From: Melastoma dodecandrum
Lineage: Eukaryota > Streptophyta > Magnoliopsida > Myrtales > Melastomataceae
Direction of reading: 5' to 3'
Assembly: GCA_029817715.1 (NCBI GenBank)
Contig: JARUPY010000397.1
Location: forward strand, 2,418,001 to 2,482,000
DNA length: 64,000 bases
The notes beneath the pieces are model-generated. The model was not told the origin of the DNA. It saw only the letters and a program-made list of their open reading frames with translations, and ran no database searches. Position 1 is the stretch's first letter. Each line of letters begins with the position of its first letter. Positions 43,944 through 57,700 of this stretch are shown here, one piece after another. Position numbers and translations under genes: made by a program.

Positions 43944-45706
43944 ATGAAGCCGTTGGGGGTTATCGCGTTCGGCCTCGTCGGCGCAGCAGCCACCACTCTG
44001 GCGGTCCTCTTCTTTCTCTTGGAATGATGGGATAGTTAGTTTTCTTTTCTTCAGTGGATTTTCGGCGGTGAATACGGGCTCTTGGCATGCATTCGATCGA
44101 CATATGCTGTCGAGGGCAGTTTGTTGGTTTGTTCCTCGATTTAATGTGATTGCCTTCGATTCTCTGCCCAGTTTATTGTCCCGTGTCCCTGTGAATCTGG
44201 GTTCTTTGGGCGGAATTCAAAGATTGCTAGCTTTGCGTCCATCTTTCGGTAAAAGTTTGGTGCATTAGATTAGGAACAGGGCGCTCAGATGTGTGGTGGA
44301 ATCCTTGTTCTGTGTAAATCTCCTCCATTCCCGAGATCTGACATTGGCTCGGGGATTCTGCCTTTCTGAAGATTAGAGGCTTTATTTTTGCTGATTTGTG
44401 TTTGGAATGTGACAGGCAATGCGGCTTCGGCAATCTATTGATTGGGTTTATTCTCAGGTATAGCATCTGTGATGGCTTCTTGTTTCCCAGAACAGACAAT
44501 AAAAGAGGCTGTGCCTTGTGACCTGAACGTGGTAATCTAACTAGTATCTCATTGAATCGGAAAAGTTGATCAGATCACGTGACTCGGCTAAATCTTTCCG
44601 GACGGCACTCCAGGAGGAAGCTTGGCGGAGATACAACAAGCGGATGCAGGAGGCATACGAAGAGGAGATGGAGAGAGTGGTCAGTTTCTGCATCTATAAT
44701 GTTTAGACTCTAAGGACTGTTCCTTTCTTCGTGCGACATGATCATTCGCCCGATCATTTTGTAGGAGCGGATAAAGCGGATGCAAAGTGTGTTTGATAGA
44801 GAAAGGAATAAACATATGCGGGGCTGTGGTGGCTGGAAGGAAAACGAAACTAATGGTCATAATCAGCAATTCCAGCGTGATGATTGGTATTGGAAGGCTG
44901 ATGCTTCTTTCCGGAATCAGTGGGCTAATTCGCAGGGTGCTCATCCTCCATTGTCACATCATTACTCTGTGTTGGGACTCGACAGGTGCTCCTAGCCCAG
45001 GATGTGCTAATACGTCGATAGCTTTAATTTTGTGTAGCCATATTCAATTATCTTTTTTGTTTCATGGGACGATGAATACTCAACCATTTCCGGTTCTTTA
45101 ATTGTCATCCCTCTTTGAGAAGTGCAGTTCATGATTTCTTTAATGCTGGCGAACATTCATTTTCATGCCTTTTCTTTTCTGCAGGCCAAGAAAGACGCCA
45201 TATACAGACACAGAGATAAAGGTAAAATCCGGTGGCTTCCTCAGCAGCAATATATTTCTCTTAGCTTATATGTTGCCCTCATTTTGAGTATAGTTACATT
45301 GTTCATGAGAAATATTTATGCCTGGGCACATCCGGTAGAACTATTTGTGCGTCGGGATTTGCGAATAACAGAAGCACAAAATTGGTGCCTTCTGCTTAGC
45401 ATATATTTTCTAAGTAAGAATGCTTTGGCCTGCCAGAGTGATGATGGTTCTAATTAGGCCTTCACTGTGGCTGCAGGCAGCATTCAGGGCTAAAGCAATG
45501 GAGTTTCACCCTGATCAGAATCAGAGCAACAAAGGTGGACACCTAGTTCTTGACGGCTATATGCTAAAGGCATTTGATCTGTGTCTCCTAACTAGTTTGA
45601 AATTGCGTTGGTTGCCTGTGTTGACGCAGAAGTGGCCGAGGCCAAATTCAAGGAAGTATTGAGATCATACGAGTCGATTAAGAAAGAGAGAAAGCACAGT
45701 ATATAA
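43944..45706 (+). CDS. J-domain (DnaJ/Hsp40) protein with N-terminal membrane segment
   Basis: Firm exons: 44416-44457, 44566-44679, 44765-44985, 45185-45221, 45477-45534 and 45630-45706 (183 codons with stop, frame closed, GT...AG). Exon 1 probably begins at ATG 43944 (MKPLGVIAFGLVGAAATTLAVLFF, a membrane anchor or signal), but its donor is unclear; a weak site after GCG near 44003 would keep frame. The middle is charged and helical (QEEAWRRYNKRMQEAYEEEMERVERIKRMQ). The C-terminal J-domain reads HYSVLGLDR, then FRAKAMEFHPDQN with an intact HPD tripeptide, and ends KERKHSI. The J-domain is therefore at the C-terminus. HPD stimulates Hsp70 ATPase; the membrane anchor suggests organelle-surface recruitment. 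A short uORF (ATG 43921) precedes the start. Confidence 0.8.
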
Positions 45707-48700
45707 TTATTTGGTTGTGAAGCTGGTGGGAAAGGCATCACACTCAGAGAGAATGAGGCAACGCTTGTAATATTGCTTATAGATAAACCAAGTAAAATAA
45801 TCATGGCCCTCCGGATGCAATTGAGTCACGAAGCACCAGGGTGAATGTCGGTGGTAGCAAATGCAAATATAAGCTTTATATGTCCAGAAGAGAGGAGATG
45901 CCTGATCCCAGAATAAGGGGCTTCCCACTAAGGAATATTCTGGAGACTTGATTGCAGATAGGCAAATACCTAAACACTTAGTGTTGCAACACCATTGCTA
46001 GCTTGAAGAAAGGAGAGGAACAAACTAACAGAGAATTTGTCTATCAATGTGTAAATAGTGCAACATCAGCCACGGCCTTGATAGCCAGAGCTCTCCGATG
46101 ACCGCATGACCGGTGCATGATGTCGATAAATTTACTGTGACGTTTGTGAATTCTTGGACAATATGATTTCAGTCTTCTGCGTTCTGTTTTTAGCTCCATT
46201 CGCGTTACTTAACTAATACCTTGATCTTCTGCAAGCACAGCACAAGGGATGTCCAAAGCACATGGGAACTCGGGACAGCATCTTCTTGCCCCTTCATTGC
46301 CAAGGAGGTAGTCACACAACAGTTAAAGTTTCTGCCTTACCTAGTACTCTAAGTCAGTAGTAGATCTCAGTAGTAGATCTCGACAGTACTCTGATGTTGA
46401 TGGTGGTAGCATCTCTAATGTTCTGAATCCAATTACCAAAGTGTAGAGGGGAATTATTCATCGGGTCAGATCCATCATTATTGAATTGTCTGTTTCATTT
46501 GCATGGTCTGTTCCTTTTCTTCCCCCCTGCAATGTCCATGTTGTTCTCTTTCTCCGCAATGCAAGAAGGGTCCCCCCCCCCCCACCCAGAAACTCCAAAC
46601 CCCAACTTGGGTCTATTATTTGTTACGATAATCGGATATATCACATGGGCTAGGGTGGTTGTGGTGCTCTGTCAACATCACTTTATTTAAAGCTTATTGT
46701 TTTTTTATCTGTGTGTCCCCTCAAGAGTCTTGATTGCTTGTGGGCACCTGGAGAAGTATCTTCTCCCACCCTCAAGACAGAACACAACTTCAACTTTGAT
46801 TTAGGGTGATGATAATGTTAGAATTAGAGACCCTTTAAGGCTTTTCAAATTGGGGCTTCATCTTTTCTTTTCTCGTGTCTTATTACTTCCTTGTAGCTTC
46901 TTGCTTCATCAGATGCTGCCCTTTCCCTTGTTTCCTGTCAAACCGGCTTTGCAACTTTTTAGGACTGCTTCTGGGTGCACTTTCCTTTCGGCTTTCTGAC
47001 ATTTCGTGGATATTTGGGTTGTTGTCCTTTCCCTTGGTCTCACTTAGAAAAAAGGGGGGCGCTCGCGGGAAGGAAAGCCATTGCAAGTGTAAGGAAGATT
47101 TTCCCATTTTGTCGTCCCTATCCTGCGTTTTAGTCTTTTAGCTTTGAATGCTTCCCCACTGACTAACAACAACCTTAAACCTTTTCTTTTCTCCTAAACC
47201 CGACAGGAGTTAGAAAGGTCCAGTCATAAACAAAGGGGGGTGGGGGGCATGTAATTTCTTGTCTAGTTGGGAGTCCATCCATTCTGAAAACATTGCAAAT
47301 TGTATGTCCGTACGAGAAACTTTAAACATAGGGTCGGAAGAAAACTCGAGTTGGGTTGGTTTCGATCGTAAAGAAAGAAGTTAGAAAAATGGGACACGTG
47401 GGATCCCATCAACACCCAAATTTGAAACTAATACGCACCAGTTAAAAGGGTTTGGAGTCTCGATTGATGATAATTATGATGATAATGACAACCTCACTTT
47501 TGCTCTTTTATATTTCTCTCCTTTTAGTTGAAGCGGTCCACCACGTTGTTTTCTTTTTGGGGGGGCACTTAGTCTTGTTATTAGCGTGTGGTTTAGTCTC
47601 ATTTACCATCTGTCTGTCTTTGGATGAGTTGTAGATCCTCGGATGATGCATCACTCGTAATAATGTTTAGATCACCGACTAATACTACATTAGGAGACTA
47701 TCCATCATCATAACAATAATAATATCAGAAAGGCCGTACGTACATTTTGATTGGTTGTGTACTACACACGTTATAAGTATGCGTATAAGATCGATCGAAC
47801 CTGTACACAGAGCACATCTAGGTGGGGGACGATTGCGACCTAAATATCGTGGAGCAGGCGACGTGACGGTCCAATGCGTGTGTATGATTGGGAAATGAGA
47901 GGAGGGGGACAAATGTTCATAAAAGCCGAGTGGGTGAGGGGAAATTAATGTATGGAACCGGGAGGACACGCGAAACTCGTCGGGACAAACTTTCCTTTGG
48001 ATGGGTGGTGGGTTTCATTTCAATGCCAGAGTGGGGGACAGATACGTGATGCATTTTGCGTTCAAAGGGCCACAAATTCGCCTTCTCAAGCACAAAAGAA
48101 GAGGCCGTCGGTCGTATCTATCCACGGCGTGAGAAACGTGAAACAAACTACCAAATGTGATTCATTTAGAAAAAAGAAATATAAAAATATGTCATATATG
48201 CAAATTACCAAAATCCCGAATATAATTCATTTAGAAAAAGAAATATAAGGTTGGGGAGAGGTTTTTGTTTATATAACCCGCCGCTTCTGACCACCGACAA
48301 CCCTAATAACAAATAAAAGATAGAGAGGGAAGTTGAATATTTTCCAACGCCGTCCTCCTCCTCCTCCTCCTCTTTCCCCGGCGGACCACCGACCCCACCC
48401 CAATCCCCTCGGTTCTTTGCATAAAACATTATTTTGGACGAAAAGGGCAGGGCCGTAAATTAAGGGATTGAATGTCCCTTTTTTTTTATCTTTTTTTTTC
48501 TTTGAATATTAAAACGTACACCGATCCCCATTGCCCTTTGTTTATAACGAGGAGGAGGATTGATTTATCCGATAAAAATATAATAATAATAATAAAATAA
48601 CCAAAAGAGATTATACTCGTCGGCGGGGGCGGCGGCCACCGAATTCAACGCCTTTGCAACCGGAGGAGAAATGAAATTCATCCCCCCCCCCCACCCAACC

Positions 48701-49820
48701 CAAATTAATTAATCACGAACGAAACAAGATTTGACACGTGGGGAACCCCGATAGGTGGAGCTTGTCATATGTACTCAGCAGATGTCCTCAGCAGCAGCTG
48801 TTGTTGTTGTTGTTTGCTTTTCCAATTTATTACCTAAAGACACTTCTGGGATGTTCTTTCTTCTTCTTCTTCTTAACCTACAAAACTGTAAGAAGGGTCG
48901 GAAACTAAGTCTTAAACTTTAGTTTGAACAACAGTAAGTAGTAGGAAGGGGGAGATGATGATTGGGGGGGGGAACACGTCCTGAGAACGTGCTGAGTGAT
49001 GCCCACCTTTTTTGTTTCTTTTCCTCCCTCTCCCCCACCCCCGACCCACATTATAAAATTTTGTTTTTGTTTTTTTTTTCTTGAGTAAGTCATATCGTAT
49101 GATATTTGTCTAGACTTTGAAATTGAAACTTGGGGAATCCCTCTTCCCTTTCTCCATCCCTGTGTGTGTGTGCGTGTGGGTGTGAACTGTGAAGTGTGTT
49201 TCTGTGTCTCCTTCGGAATAGAAAAAGGAAATTTATTAAAATTAAGCAAAAAAGAAAGAAAGACGTGTTGAGCTGTTTCCATTCCCTCCCACCACTTTTT
49301 CCTTTCTTAAGTCCACCGGGGGGGGTTTCTTTCTTGCAAGCTGTAATTTGGATTTGGGAAACCATCTATCTCTCCTTTCTTCTTCTCCTCCTTCCACTAC
49401 TTGTTTCAGGCACTCCGACTAGTCCGAGGTGGTGGTATTTGTTGTTGTTGTACGGAGTAGTAGTAGTGTGTCTTCTCTCCTTCAATGTCACCTCCTGTTA
49501 CACCCATAACACGCGTCTCCTCCCTTCTGACCCCTCTTTACAATCCTTTTTATTACTCAACACAACCCACCGCGTTGTAGTGTTCTAACAGAGCTCTCCC
49601 CCACCCCACCTCTTTCTCTCTCTTTCTCTATCCATCCCGGTTTCTCTCTCTTGGTGTGTGTCTTGATATCGGTGTCCTTATCCGACAATGAGATCAAAGT
49701 TTTGAACTTTTCCTCCTTCCTGATTCTGGGTCGGTCCGGGTTTGAAGCCTGTGTCTCCCTGGAGTTTTGGTGTTTCCTCTCTGTGTGTGCGTGATTTGTC
49801 GGTGGTGGACGGAGGAGGAG
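45707..49820. other. Intergenic between DnaJ and CSLC genes
   Basis: About 4.1 kb with no recognisable coding domain. The first several hundred bases are probably DnaJ 3' UTR; the last 200-400 bases, rich in TCTCTC and CT stretches, are probably CSLC 5' UTR and core promoter. C-runs occur near 46572 and 48681 and a CTC-repeat near 48354-48372. Confidence 0.5.
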
Positions 49821-52472
49821 ATGGCGCCTTCCTTTGATTGGTGGTCTAAAGAGGTTCACAAGGGGACTCCGGTGGTGGTCAAAATGGAGAACCCAAACTG
49901 GTCAATGGTCGAGCTCGAGGGCCCCACCGACGAGGACCTGTTCGTCGAGGAAGGTGACACGGCCGCCTTGGACTCCCCCGACCCCCGGCGTCACCGTCGC
50001 CGCAACAAGAACGCGAAGCAGCTCACCTGGGTGTTGCTCCTCAAGGCCCACCGGGCAGCGGGATGCCTCGCATCGATCGCTGCCGCGGCAGTTGCCCTCT
50101 CCTCTGCAGTGCGACGGAGGGTGTCATCTGGCCGGACGGACGCAGATTTGGAGGACGACGGGTCCACGGGTAGGGAGAAGGAGAACCCGACAGTGAAGTC
50201 CAGGTTCTATTCCTGTATAAAGGTGCTCCTTTGGTTGTCTGTGGTACTGCTGGGCTTCGAGGTGGCTGCTTACTTCAAGGGCTGGCATTTCGGGGTTCCT
50301 TTGGGGCTGGAGCTGCAGAAGTACCTGTCGGATAGTCCGTTAGTCGTGAAGGGTGTTTTCGATTGGATTTACTCAAGATGGGTGATGATTAGGGTGGAAT
50401 ACCTTGCTCCTCCTCTACAATTCCTTGCCAATGCGTGTATCGTCCTCTTCCTCATCCAGAGCATTGATAGGCTTGTGCTATCTTTGGGGTGCTTCTGGAT
50501 CCGGTTCAAGAAGATCAAACCACAATTGAAACCTGATGCTCTCGCAGATCCCGAATCGGGTCAGGGCGGATTCTTCCCCATGGTTCTCGTTCAAATCCCA
50601 ATGTGTAATGAGAAGGAGGTAACTTTCTTTGTGGGATTTGAAGTTAGTGCTTGTACTTCTTTGTCGATTTTGAATTGCCTTCCTTTTTTTCTCTCGAGGT
50701 GTTGTTCGCTGTGGTTTTGGGGCTGATGGTTCTTTTTTCTCGAAATAGGTCTACCAGCAGTCGATTGCTGCTGTTTGCAGTTTGGATTGGCCGAAATCGA
50801 ACATGCTGATTCAAGTCCTCGATGACTCAGATGACCCCATTGCCCAATTGCTGATCAAGGAGGAAGTTCACAAGTGGCAGCAGGAAGGAGCCAGAATTGT
50901 GTACAGGCATAGAGTGATCAGAGAAGGATACAAAGCTGGTAATTTGAAGTCTGCTATGAATTGTAGCTATGTCAAGGACTACGAGTTTGTGGCCATTTTT
51001 GACGCGGACTTTCAGCCCAATCCAGACTTCCTCAAAAGAACAGTTCCCTACTTCAAGGTATTTTGCAAAGTGTTATAATTTTCTGCCGGTTATGTATCTG
51101 AAATAGATAAAGGAGCTGATTCTACAGTTATAGTTTATCTGACTATGCTGCGGTTGCTTGACTCTGCAGGATAATGATGAAATTGGACTAGTTCAGGCGA
51201 GATGGTCATTCGTTAACAAGGACGAGAACCTTCTAACGAGATTGCAGAATATTAATCTAGCATTCCATTTTGAGGTCGAGCAGCAAGTGAATGGAATTTT
51301 CATCAATTTCTTCGGCTTCAACGGGACTGCTGGTGTTTGGAGGATTAAAGCATTGGAAGATTCTGGTGGCTGGTTAGAGAGAACCACCGTTGAGGATATG
51401 GATATAGCTGTCCGTGCACATCTGAAGGGCTGGAAGTTCATTTTTCTCAACGATGTCGAGGTATTGGCAGAGAAATGAACTTAATTCGTAACTTACATGA
51501 GTTAGCAGTAGCCATACCTTTTGTGGCCGATGTTTCTTTTTTTTCTATCATAATTAATTTGATTCTTCATTTTCTTTTTCCATCTTCAGAGCCAATGTGA
51601 ATTACCAGAATCTTATGAAGCGTACAGAAAACAACAGCACAGGTGGCATTCTGGTCCGATGCAGCTATTTCGACTTTGCTTGCCCACCATCATCAAAGCT
51701 AAGGTATCGAAGGATTGATCATACCTGTTTGTCTTGATTGCTTAAATTTAACATGGGTTCTTTTCTGAGTAACTGTTCTTGGGGTTATTTGTAGCTGACT
51801 CTTTCTTCCTATTGCCTGGTATTAATGCAGATTAGCATATGGAAAAAGTTCAACCTTATCTTTTTATTCTTTCTGCTCCGGAAATTGATCTTGCCTTTCT
51901 ATTCTTTCACCCTCTTCTGCATCATTCTTCCAATGACCATGTTTGTACCCGAGGCTGAGCTGCCTGCATGGGTGGTGTGTTATATCCCAGCAACCATGTC
52001 GTTCCTTAACATCCTCCCTGCCCCGAAATCTTTCCCCTTCATCGTACCTTATCTCCTATTCGAGAACACAATGTCAGTCACCAAGTTCAACGCGATGATA
52101 TCGGGGTTATTTCAGCTCGGCAGCGCTTATGAGTGGGTTGTGACGAAAAAATCCGGGCGGTCGTCGGAGGGTGATCTCACGGCACTGTTGGAAAAGGAGC
52201 AGCCTAAGCATCATCAGAGGGGATCTTCTGCTCCTGATCTTGAGGAAATGAAGGAGGAAATACGGCTACATGAGCAGAAGTCACTTAAGGCTTCTAGGAA
52301 GAAGAAACACAACAGGATATACATGAAGGAGCTTTCTCTGGCATTCCTCCTCCTGACGGCTTCAGCGAGAAGTCTTCTGTCGGCTCAGGGTATTCATTTC
52401 TACTTCCTGCTGTTTCAGGGTATATCATTCTTGCTTGTCGGTCTCGACCTGATCGGGGAACAAGTCGAGTAA
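49821..52472 (+). CDS. CSLC: Cellulose synthase-like C, xyloglucan beta-1,4-glucan synthase
   Basis: Five exons: 49821-50618, 50749-51057, 51170-51460, 51590-51703 and 51831-52472; all GT...AG, 717 aa, close to the family's usual 690-700. The start MAPSFDWW is typical for CSLC proteins. Glycosyltransferase family 2 motifs are in place: DDSDD (about residue 291), DAD (about 350), TVED (about 442) and QQHRW (about 481). Membrane segments precede the catalytic domain ([34 protein letters not shown]) and follow it ([18 protein letters not shown] and others). The enzyme makes the glucan backbone of xyloglucan in Golgi membranes from UDP-glucose, with XXT xylosyltransferases as partners. The long acidic N-terminal region fits CSLC4/12-type members; which paralogue is not decided. 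Confidence 0.94.
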
Positions 52473-53778
52473 GCTTTTCGTGCTTGCCGGCTTATATCTC
52501 AGACATAATTAGAAACAGCCCAAAATCCGGGTGGATAGCCAGATAAAGATGGTGATACTGAAGGAGAAACTTCAATGGGGATATACATGTTATAGATGAA
52601 TGAGGGTGTTTTTCCCTTACTGGTGTGCTACCTATCTCATCCCCAGTTCCAGCCACCATCCCCTACCTCATGATAGGAGTCGATAGTTTCAAGCAACTGA
52701 AGAATGGCCAAATGTTGTAGATTGAAGAAAAGAGCAAGAATAGAATACAGGGTTGTGCTCACCTGGTTTCCTGATGCCTATCCAGTTCCTGTTCTTTCTT
52801 TCTTTTCTGTAATTTTTTTCTCGTTCTGATTCTTTTGTTTTTGGGTCAATTCTTTTGTAAGAAATACTTGGTCAGTTCGAACACCCAGGAAAGGAAAAAG
52901 TGATAAGTTACAGTGGATAGAATGGATATAAACTCCTTGTATTGTGAAACCATTTGGCTATAGTTGCAGAGAACATGGTTATAATAGCATATGGGGCCAA
53001 TTGGTGGAAGGAGGATTTTCATCAGATGTGAATGAGATTCTTTTTGAATGGGGTCTATCCTTGCCGTTCCTGGGCTGCTTTTGTCTGTTCATGTGATGTG
53101 GGTATTTCCTGCATACACACATGGCGTGACCGTGACAGGAAAAGAAGTCCGGTTTTGGCTGATCAAGTTGTGTGGGAAATTGTTGGAAGCATCTGAAGCT
53201 TCCCCAAGTCTTAATCTTGATTCCCAGAGCCAATTGTCGAATTCCACCCACAACCCAGTGGAAAGGAACAGGTTGGGGGGATATAAAGGAAGGGCTGATC
53301 AGGAAAGTGATAAAGCAAAAACTCCCTCTTGTCCCTTCATCATGCTTTTTCTTCAACCAGTTTCAGGGAGTAACTGCATGCATGTTCCCAGGTGGCAAAA
53401 GTTGCAAAGCTTCCAGATCGGATCCCCAACTCAAAGTTGAAGCTAAGCACGTGATTCTATTTGGTGCACTCACAACCGTCTGTATCTTCACACTCTCCAC
53501 CTTTCATGAAGAAGGATTTGCCTAGGAGGGCTGTTCTTCTGTTAAATATAGATCTGTGATCCGGAACAGGAGTGATTTGATTTGCAGGGACATGCAGAGT
53601 TTTTGTTAATAATCAATGAAACTTGCCTAACCACGTGGGTGTAGGCGAGTGTGTCTGTTGGGTTGCTGGGGGTTGAAATGGGGTTCTGGAGGGCCACTCT
53701 TGAAGTACCACGTCAGCCACGTCTCCCATTGGCAATGGCTGCTGCTGCTGCTGGACCACCAGCACCGATGATATTTTC
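52473..53778. other. CSLC 3' region and space before the bHLH remnant
   Basis: The first about 450 bp are likely CSLC 3' UTR. The second half of a bHLH domain, expected here if the neighbouring gene were complete, was searched for on the minus strand and not seen. Confidence 0.5.
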
Positions 53779-54779
53779 CTTGCTGCATCCAGGAATGAGT
53801 TCCTGGAGCAATTTCATCCTCTCGCTAATCTTTTTCTCTTCTAATCTATAGTGAAAGTGAAGCCTTGTAAATCAAATACTCGTCTTAAAATCCTTTCAGT
53901 TCGATAGTTAAAATGTCCCCTTTCAGCAAGGCTGTGGCTATTTGTAGCCTGGCCCCTCCGTGCTCGCACATGAACGTACTCCTTTGGCGCCTCCCCGCTG
54001 CTTAAGTTGTTTTTAGATTGTCTCGTACTCCTTTTGGGAATATTTACGCCTTCATTCTGCTCAAGCTTCTGCTTCTTCTCTGCCTCTGCATTTGAAGCAT
54101 CTAACGACTTCCCGCTGCTATTCCCTTGCAGCTTCCTGGGATTATTCTGTCTGAAAGAAAAGGAAAAAAATATAAGGACCTATGCAAGAAGGGAAGAAGT
54201 GTTCAGAATTGTTTATTACCTCGCTGGGATCATAGGATGATCTAGAATCAGGGCTTCGGTTTCTCGTCCTTCCGTTGACTGGTGAATCTCTACATGTACC
54301 GTCCTCCAAATTCTGAAATTCATGAGATTTCGTACCTTCTTCAAGTTCATTCCGTTCACAATACCATCATTCATATAGGATCCAAATATCGGGAAGCAGC
54401 CAGGTTCAGATAATCCAAAAAGCTCCGGCATTGAAAATGACCCGGCAACTGCCTCAGACAGGTTTCCATTCCCAAAATATGCAGGCCTGGCATCGGCAAT
54501 TGGTTGACCCAAAAAAGGAGAACTACTTCCTCCAATTACTTGGTTTCCCATAGAATGAAAGTTAGAACCAAAGGGCTCATTTCGAGACAAGAAGTTTTCA
54601 CCGTGACCCAACTGCACAAGTGAATCCCATCCGGCACCGAAGAAAGAACGAGAAGCACTCGAGGGTCTGTTAATTGTCAAAGCTTCATCGGATCCGGTGT
54701 TTCCCATTACATCCGAAGATGGAAACATACCCACATTCTCTATTTCCATACCCACATCACTGCCACCGGTAGAGTCCAT
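53779..54779 (-). pseudogene. CIB/bHLH49-78-type bHLH gene, truncated and frameshifted
   Basis: Exon 1 starts at ATG 54779, right behind an acceptor TATTGCAG, so a 5' UTR intron is likely. It has the family's N-terminal features (SFFGAGWDSLVQL, GSFSMPELFGL) and runs to a donor at 54220. Its 3' end reads on only in another frame, implying a one-base indel near 54360. Exon 2 (54150 to about 53919) ends with KEYVHVRARRGQATNSHSLAER, the basic region, but the donor is GG, not GT. Exon 3 (53845 to about 53779) gives KISERMKLLQELIPGCSK, helix 1, with a shifted frame at its 5' end and no GT after it. Helix 2 and the C-terminus are absent nearby. The intact family binds E-boxes and acts in flowering and cell elongation. 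Sequence errors could explain one defect, hardly all. Confidence 0.65.
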
Positions 54780-57700
54780 CCTGCAATACGGAGAAAAGAA
54801 CCTTAAGAAACACCGCAAAGTAAAGATGCAAACCAGGGATAGAACAGTGCCTGTGAGCAACGGAGAAGCAACTTGATGAAGCATATGAAAGTGACTGGAC
54901 AAGGACAAAATCTCTATAGTTTCCTCTTTCTCCTTCAAAATAAGTTCATCCAGACAAGCAATTGCCAGTGTTAAAAATTCAACTTAAATCACACCAACAG
55001 AACCCAAAAAAAAAAATGGTATATTTTCTTTTCTTCCTCCTTCCCTAACAACATACCAAAGAACTATTCTAATCTAATCTAATCACCTCAGGCTGGACCA
55101 AGGAGTGGGGAAAGCATCTTGAGCAATGTAATGTAATCCAGCCCAACAGAATCACTCTCCCAAGCTTCCACTTCCCACTTCCCAGAAAAGGGAAAGGATC
55201 AAATTCTACTACCACAATCTTTGCAATCAATCCTCGACTTAATAGAAAGAAACGAAAATACACTCTTTATTTAAAAAAAAAAAATACAGCCACGGGGTCA
55301 TACGGGCAAAAGCAAGCATACCGAAAGATGGAAGACAACCCACAATTCGCCACTCATACCTCCACAACCACCAAAAGGAAATCGATCACCGAAAACAGAC
55401 CTCCGAGAAGGATACAAGGACAGGATGCTTAGAAGGGGCATCAAGAATTCTCAAACCCAGCCCCCCGACAATACACATTCTGACAGCAGAAGATGATGAT
55501 TGTTAAAGAATTGAGCCCCCAATCCCACAATGGAAACAAAATGCCTCCAGTGAACCCTGCTGTTGGGTTTATATGTTGGGCTAAGGAACCACCCGCATGA
55601 TTACAAGGAAGAAACCCAGGACAAAAAAAAAAAGATGAAAGGAAATCTTCCCTCGACTCCTCCTCCGACCAAATGTTTAATATTTACCACTAGCGACGAC
55701 TGAACAAAACCATCATCATCAACATCATCAGAAGAAGGGTGGCATGGCAAACGATCCCTTATACTTTCTGGGAAGTGGGGTTTCATTTGGAATTCTTCGC
55801 TTCGAGCTCAAGCTTTGACCCCCATCCGCATCCCCATCTCAACCTCAACCCAACCACCCCTTTGAACAAAGGTTGAATCTTTTTTTAATTTAATTAGTTT
55901 ATCTTGTCACTATGAAAAAAACAAAATAAACACCCTTCCAGTTCCCCCCCGAAAGCTTTTGCCCGAACGCCAACTCCTCTTATCCCCTGAGGTAGCCTTC
56001 CACTCTAATTCCCCTGCACTTGATATTGAAAAGTTGGGGACTTCCCTCTCTTTTATTTTTTCTTCTCATTGTAACGTTTTATAAAAAAAAAAGAGAAAAA
56101 AGAAAAAAAAAGTGGTCCCTCCTCATTTTTTGAGTGATTGGGTGGGGGGAAGGAGGAACGACGAGGTAAGAAAAGCTGGCAAGTCAAAGGCCAACAACAC
56201 TTGCCCAATGGAAGTAGTAGTAGTGGTGGTGGTCACACTCCCCTCCTCACCTCCGATCCTTTCTCGTAAACAAAATCTTATCCCATCTACTCTACCCCAC
56301 CATACATACCATCCATCATGTGCAACGTCGTCACCCCACCCCCCCTAGCCAGATTTTGTGCCAGAAGAGATAACAGTAAAAATAATAATAAGTGAAATTC
56401 ATAAGCATATATAGATACAAAAAGGTTATTAGGGTTTCCCATGAAGAAACAGGACTCCTCAACAGGGAGCAACCACCTCATATATGATGATGCATCATTA
56501 ACCCTCGCCCCCAATCGAGCATCTCATCGTCGACCCTCTTCCCACCTCCCCATCCTCATCATCAACGTCAATGATTCCAAAGAGAAAAGAAGAAATAATG
56601 CTCAGTAGGAAATGTTTTCGAATTCAACATACGCCTTTTGCTCGAAAAAGAAAACTGAGAATGGTCCAAACAACATCCCTTTGCCCCTCTCTCTCTCTCT
56701 CTCTCTCTCTCGCCTGCTTTATCCAATTTATGTGCAGATCCACAGGCTTTCGAATTATTCTTAACTTGATTGGTTCCCCCCAACCCCCAACCAATTCCCA
56801 TTTATTTTACTTATTCAAATAGAGGGCTCGGCTCTTGCATGACATGCATTCTATTCGAAAACATACTATTTGCATATAATGTAATCTTATCTTTTGTGCA
56901 AGTAGCAAAAGGAAAACACATAATTAAAACCACATCATGTTGTTGTAACGAATATTTCACGGAGGATGATAGCAAAAGATTCACACTGCTCGATCGGTAG
57001 TAGTAGCAGAGCATTGGATCCTCTCCTTCTTTTTTTTTTTTTGGTTTTTCCTTTTTAATGTACAGAATAAGAAGACTCGAGGTTCTACGGTTCTTGACTT
57101 TACTACCCTCTTCCTCATTCTCGCGTCGCTATCAACCAGCGAGGAGCAAAGATTGATATAATTCCTTTCTTTTTTTTTTGGCAAAATATAAGTTCTGTGG
57201 ACTCAAAGATATGCCATTCTTTAGTTTCTATAACAACTTGTTCGGTATATAATTTAATATTCACTCGATGAAATTTAAAATCAATTAAAATTTACTCAAA
57301 TTAATGTCAAGTATGTTTTGTATAATTTTTTTAACGACTCCTTGAATCCTAAAATTTCATGACTTGAGTCTCAACTAATTTGTGGGCATGCTTTTTAATC
57401 CCAATATCATAAGGGCCCGAGATTTTTGCTTAGGTATTGATAAAACCAACCCTCAAAAGACAACAATCCAAAACCTGTAATGATCGATCCTTTTGACTAA
57501 AAAAAGGGGCTCCAATTCCAAAAGTAATAATTAATCTCATTAATAAGCAAAAATTAGATAACAAAGACGACCCACCCAATTCGCTTTCTTCCGCCAAAAT
57601 TGCTCTTCTTTTTTTACCATCGATCGTAAACCTTTGCTTCCTTTTACTTGTTATGTTGTTGTTGGTCACTTTTCTTTACTTTCTTTCTTTGTGTTGTTTT

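Noticed and set aside
43805..44035. 76-aa Gly-rich plus-strand frame as DnaJ exon 1
   Set aside because: No family resemblance; the alternative frame from 43944 gives a hydrophobic N-terminus expected for an anchored protein.
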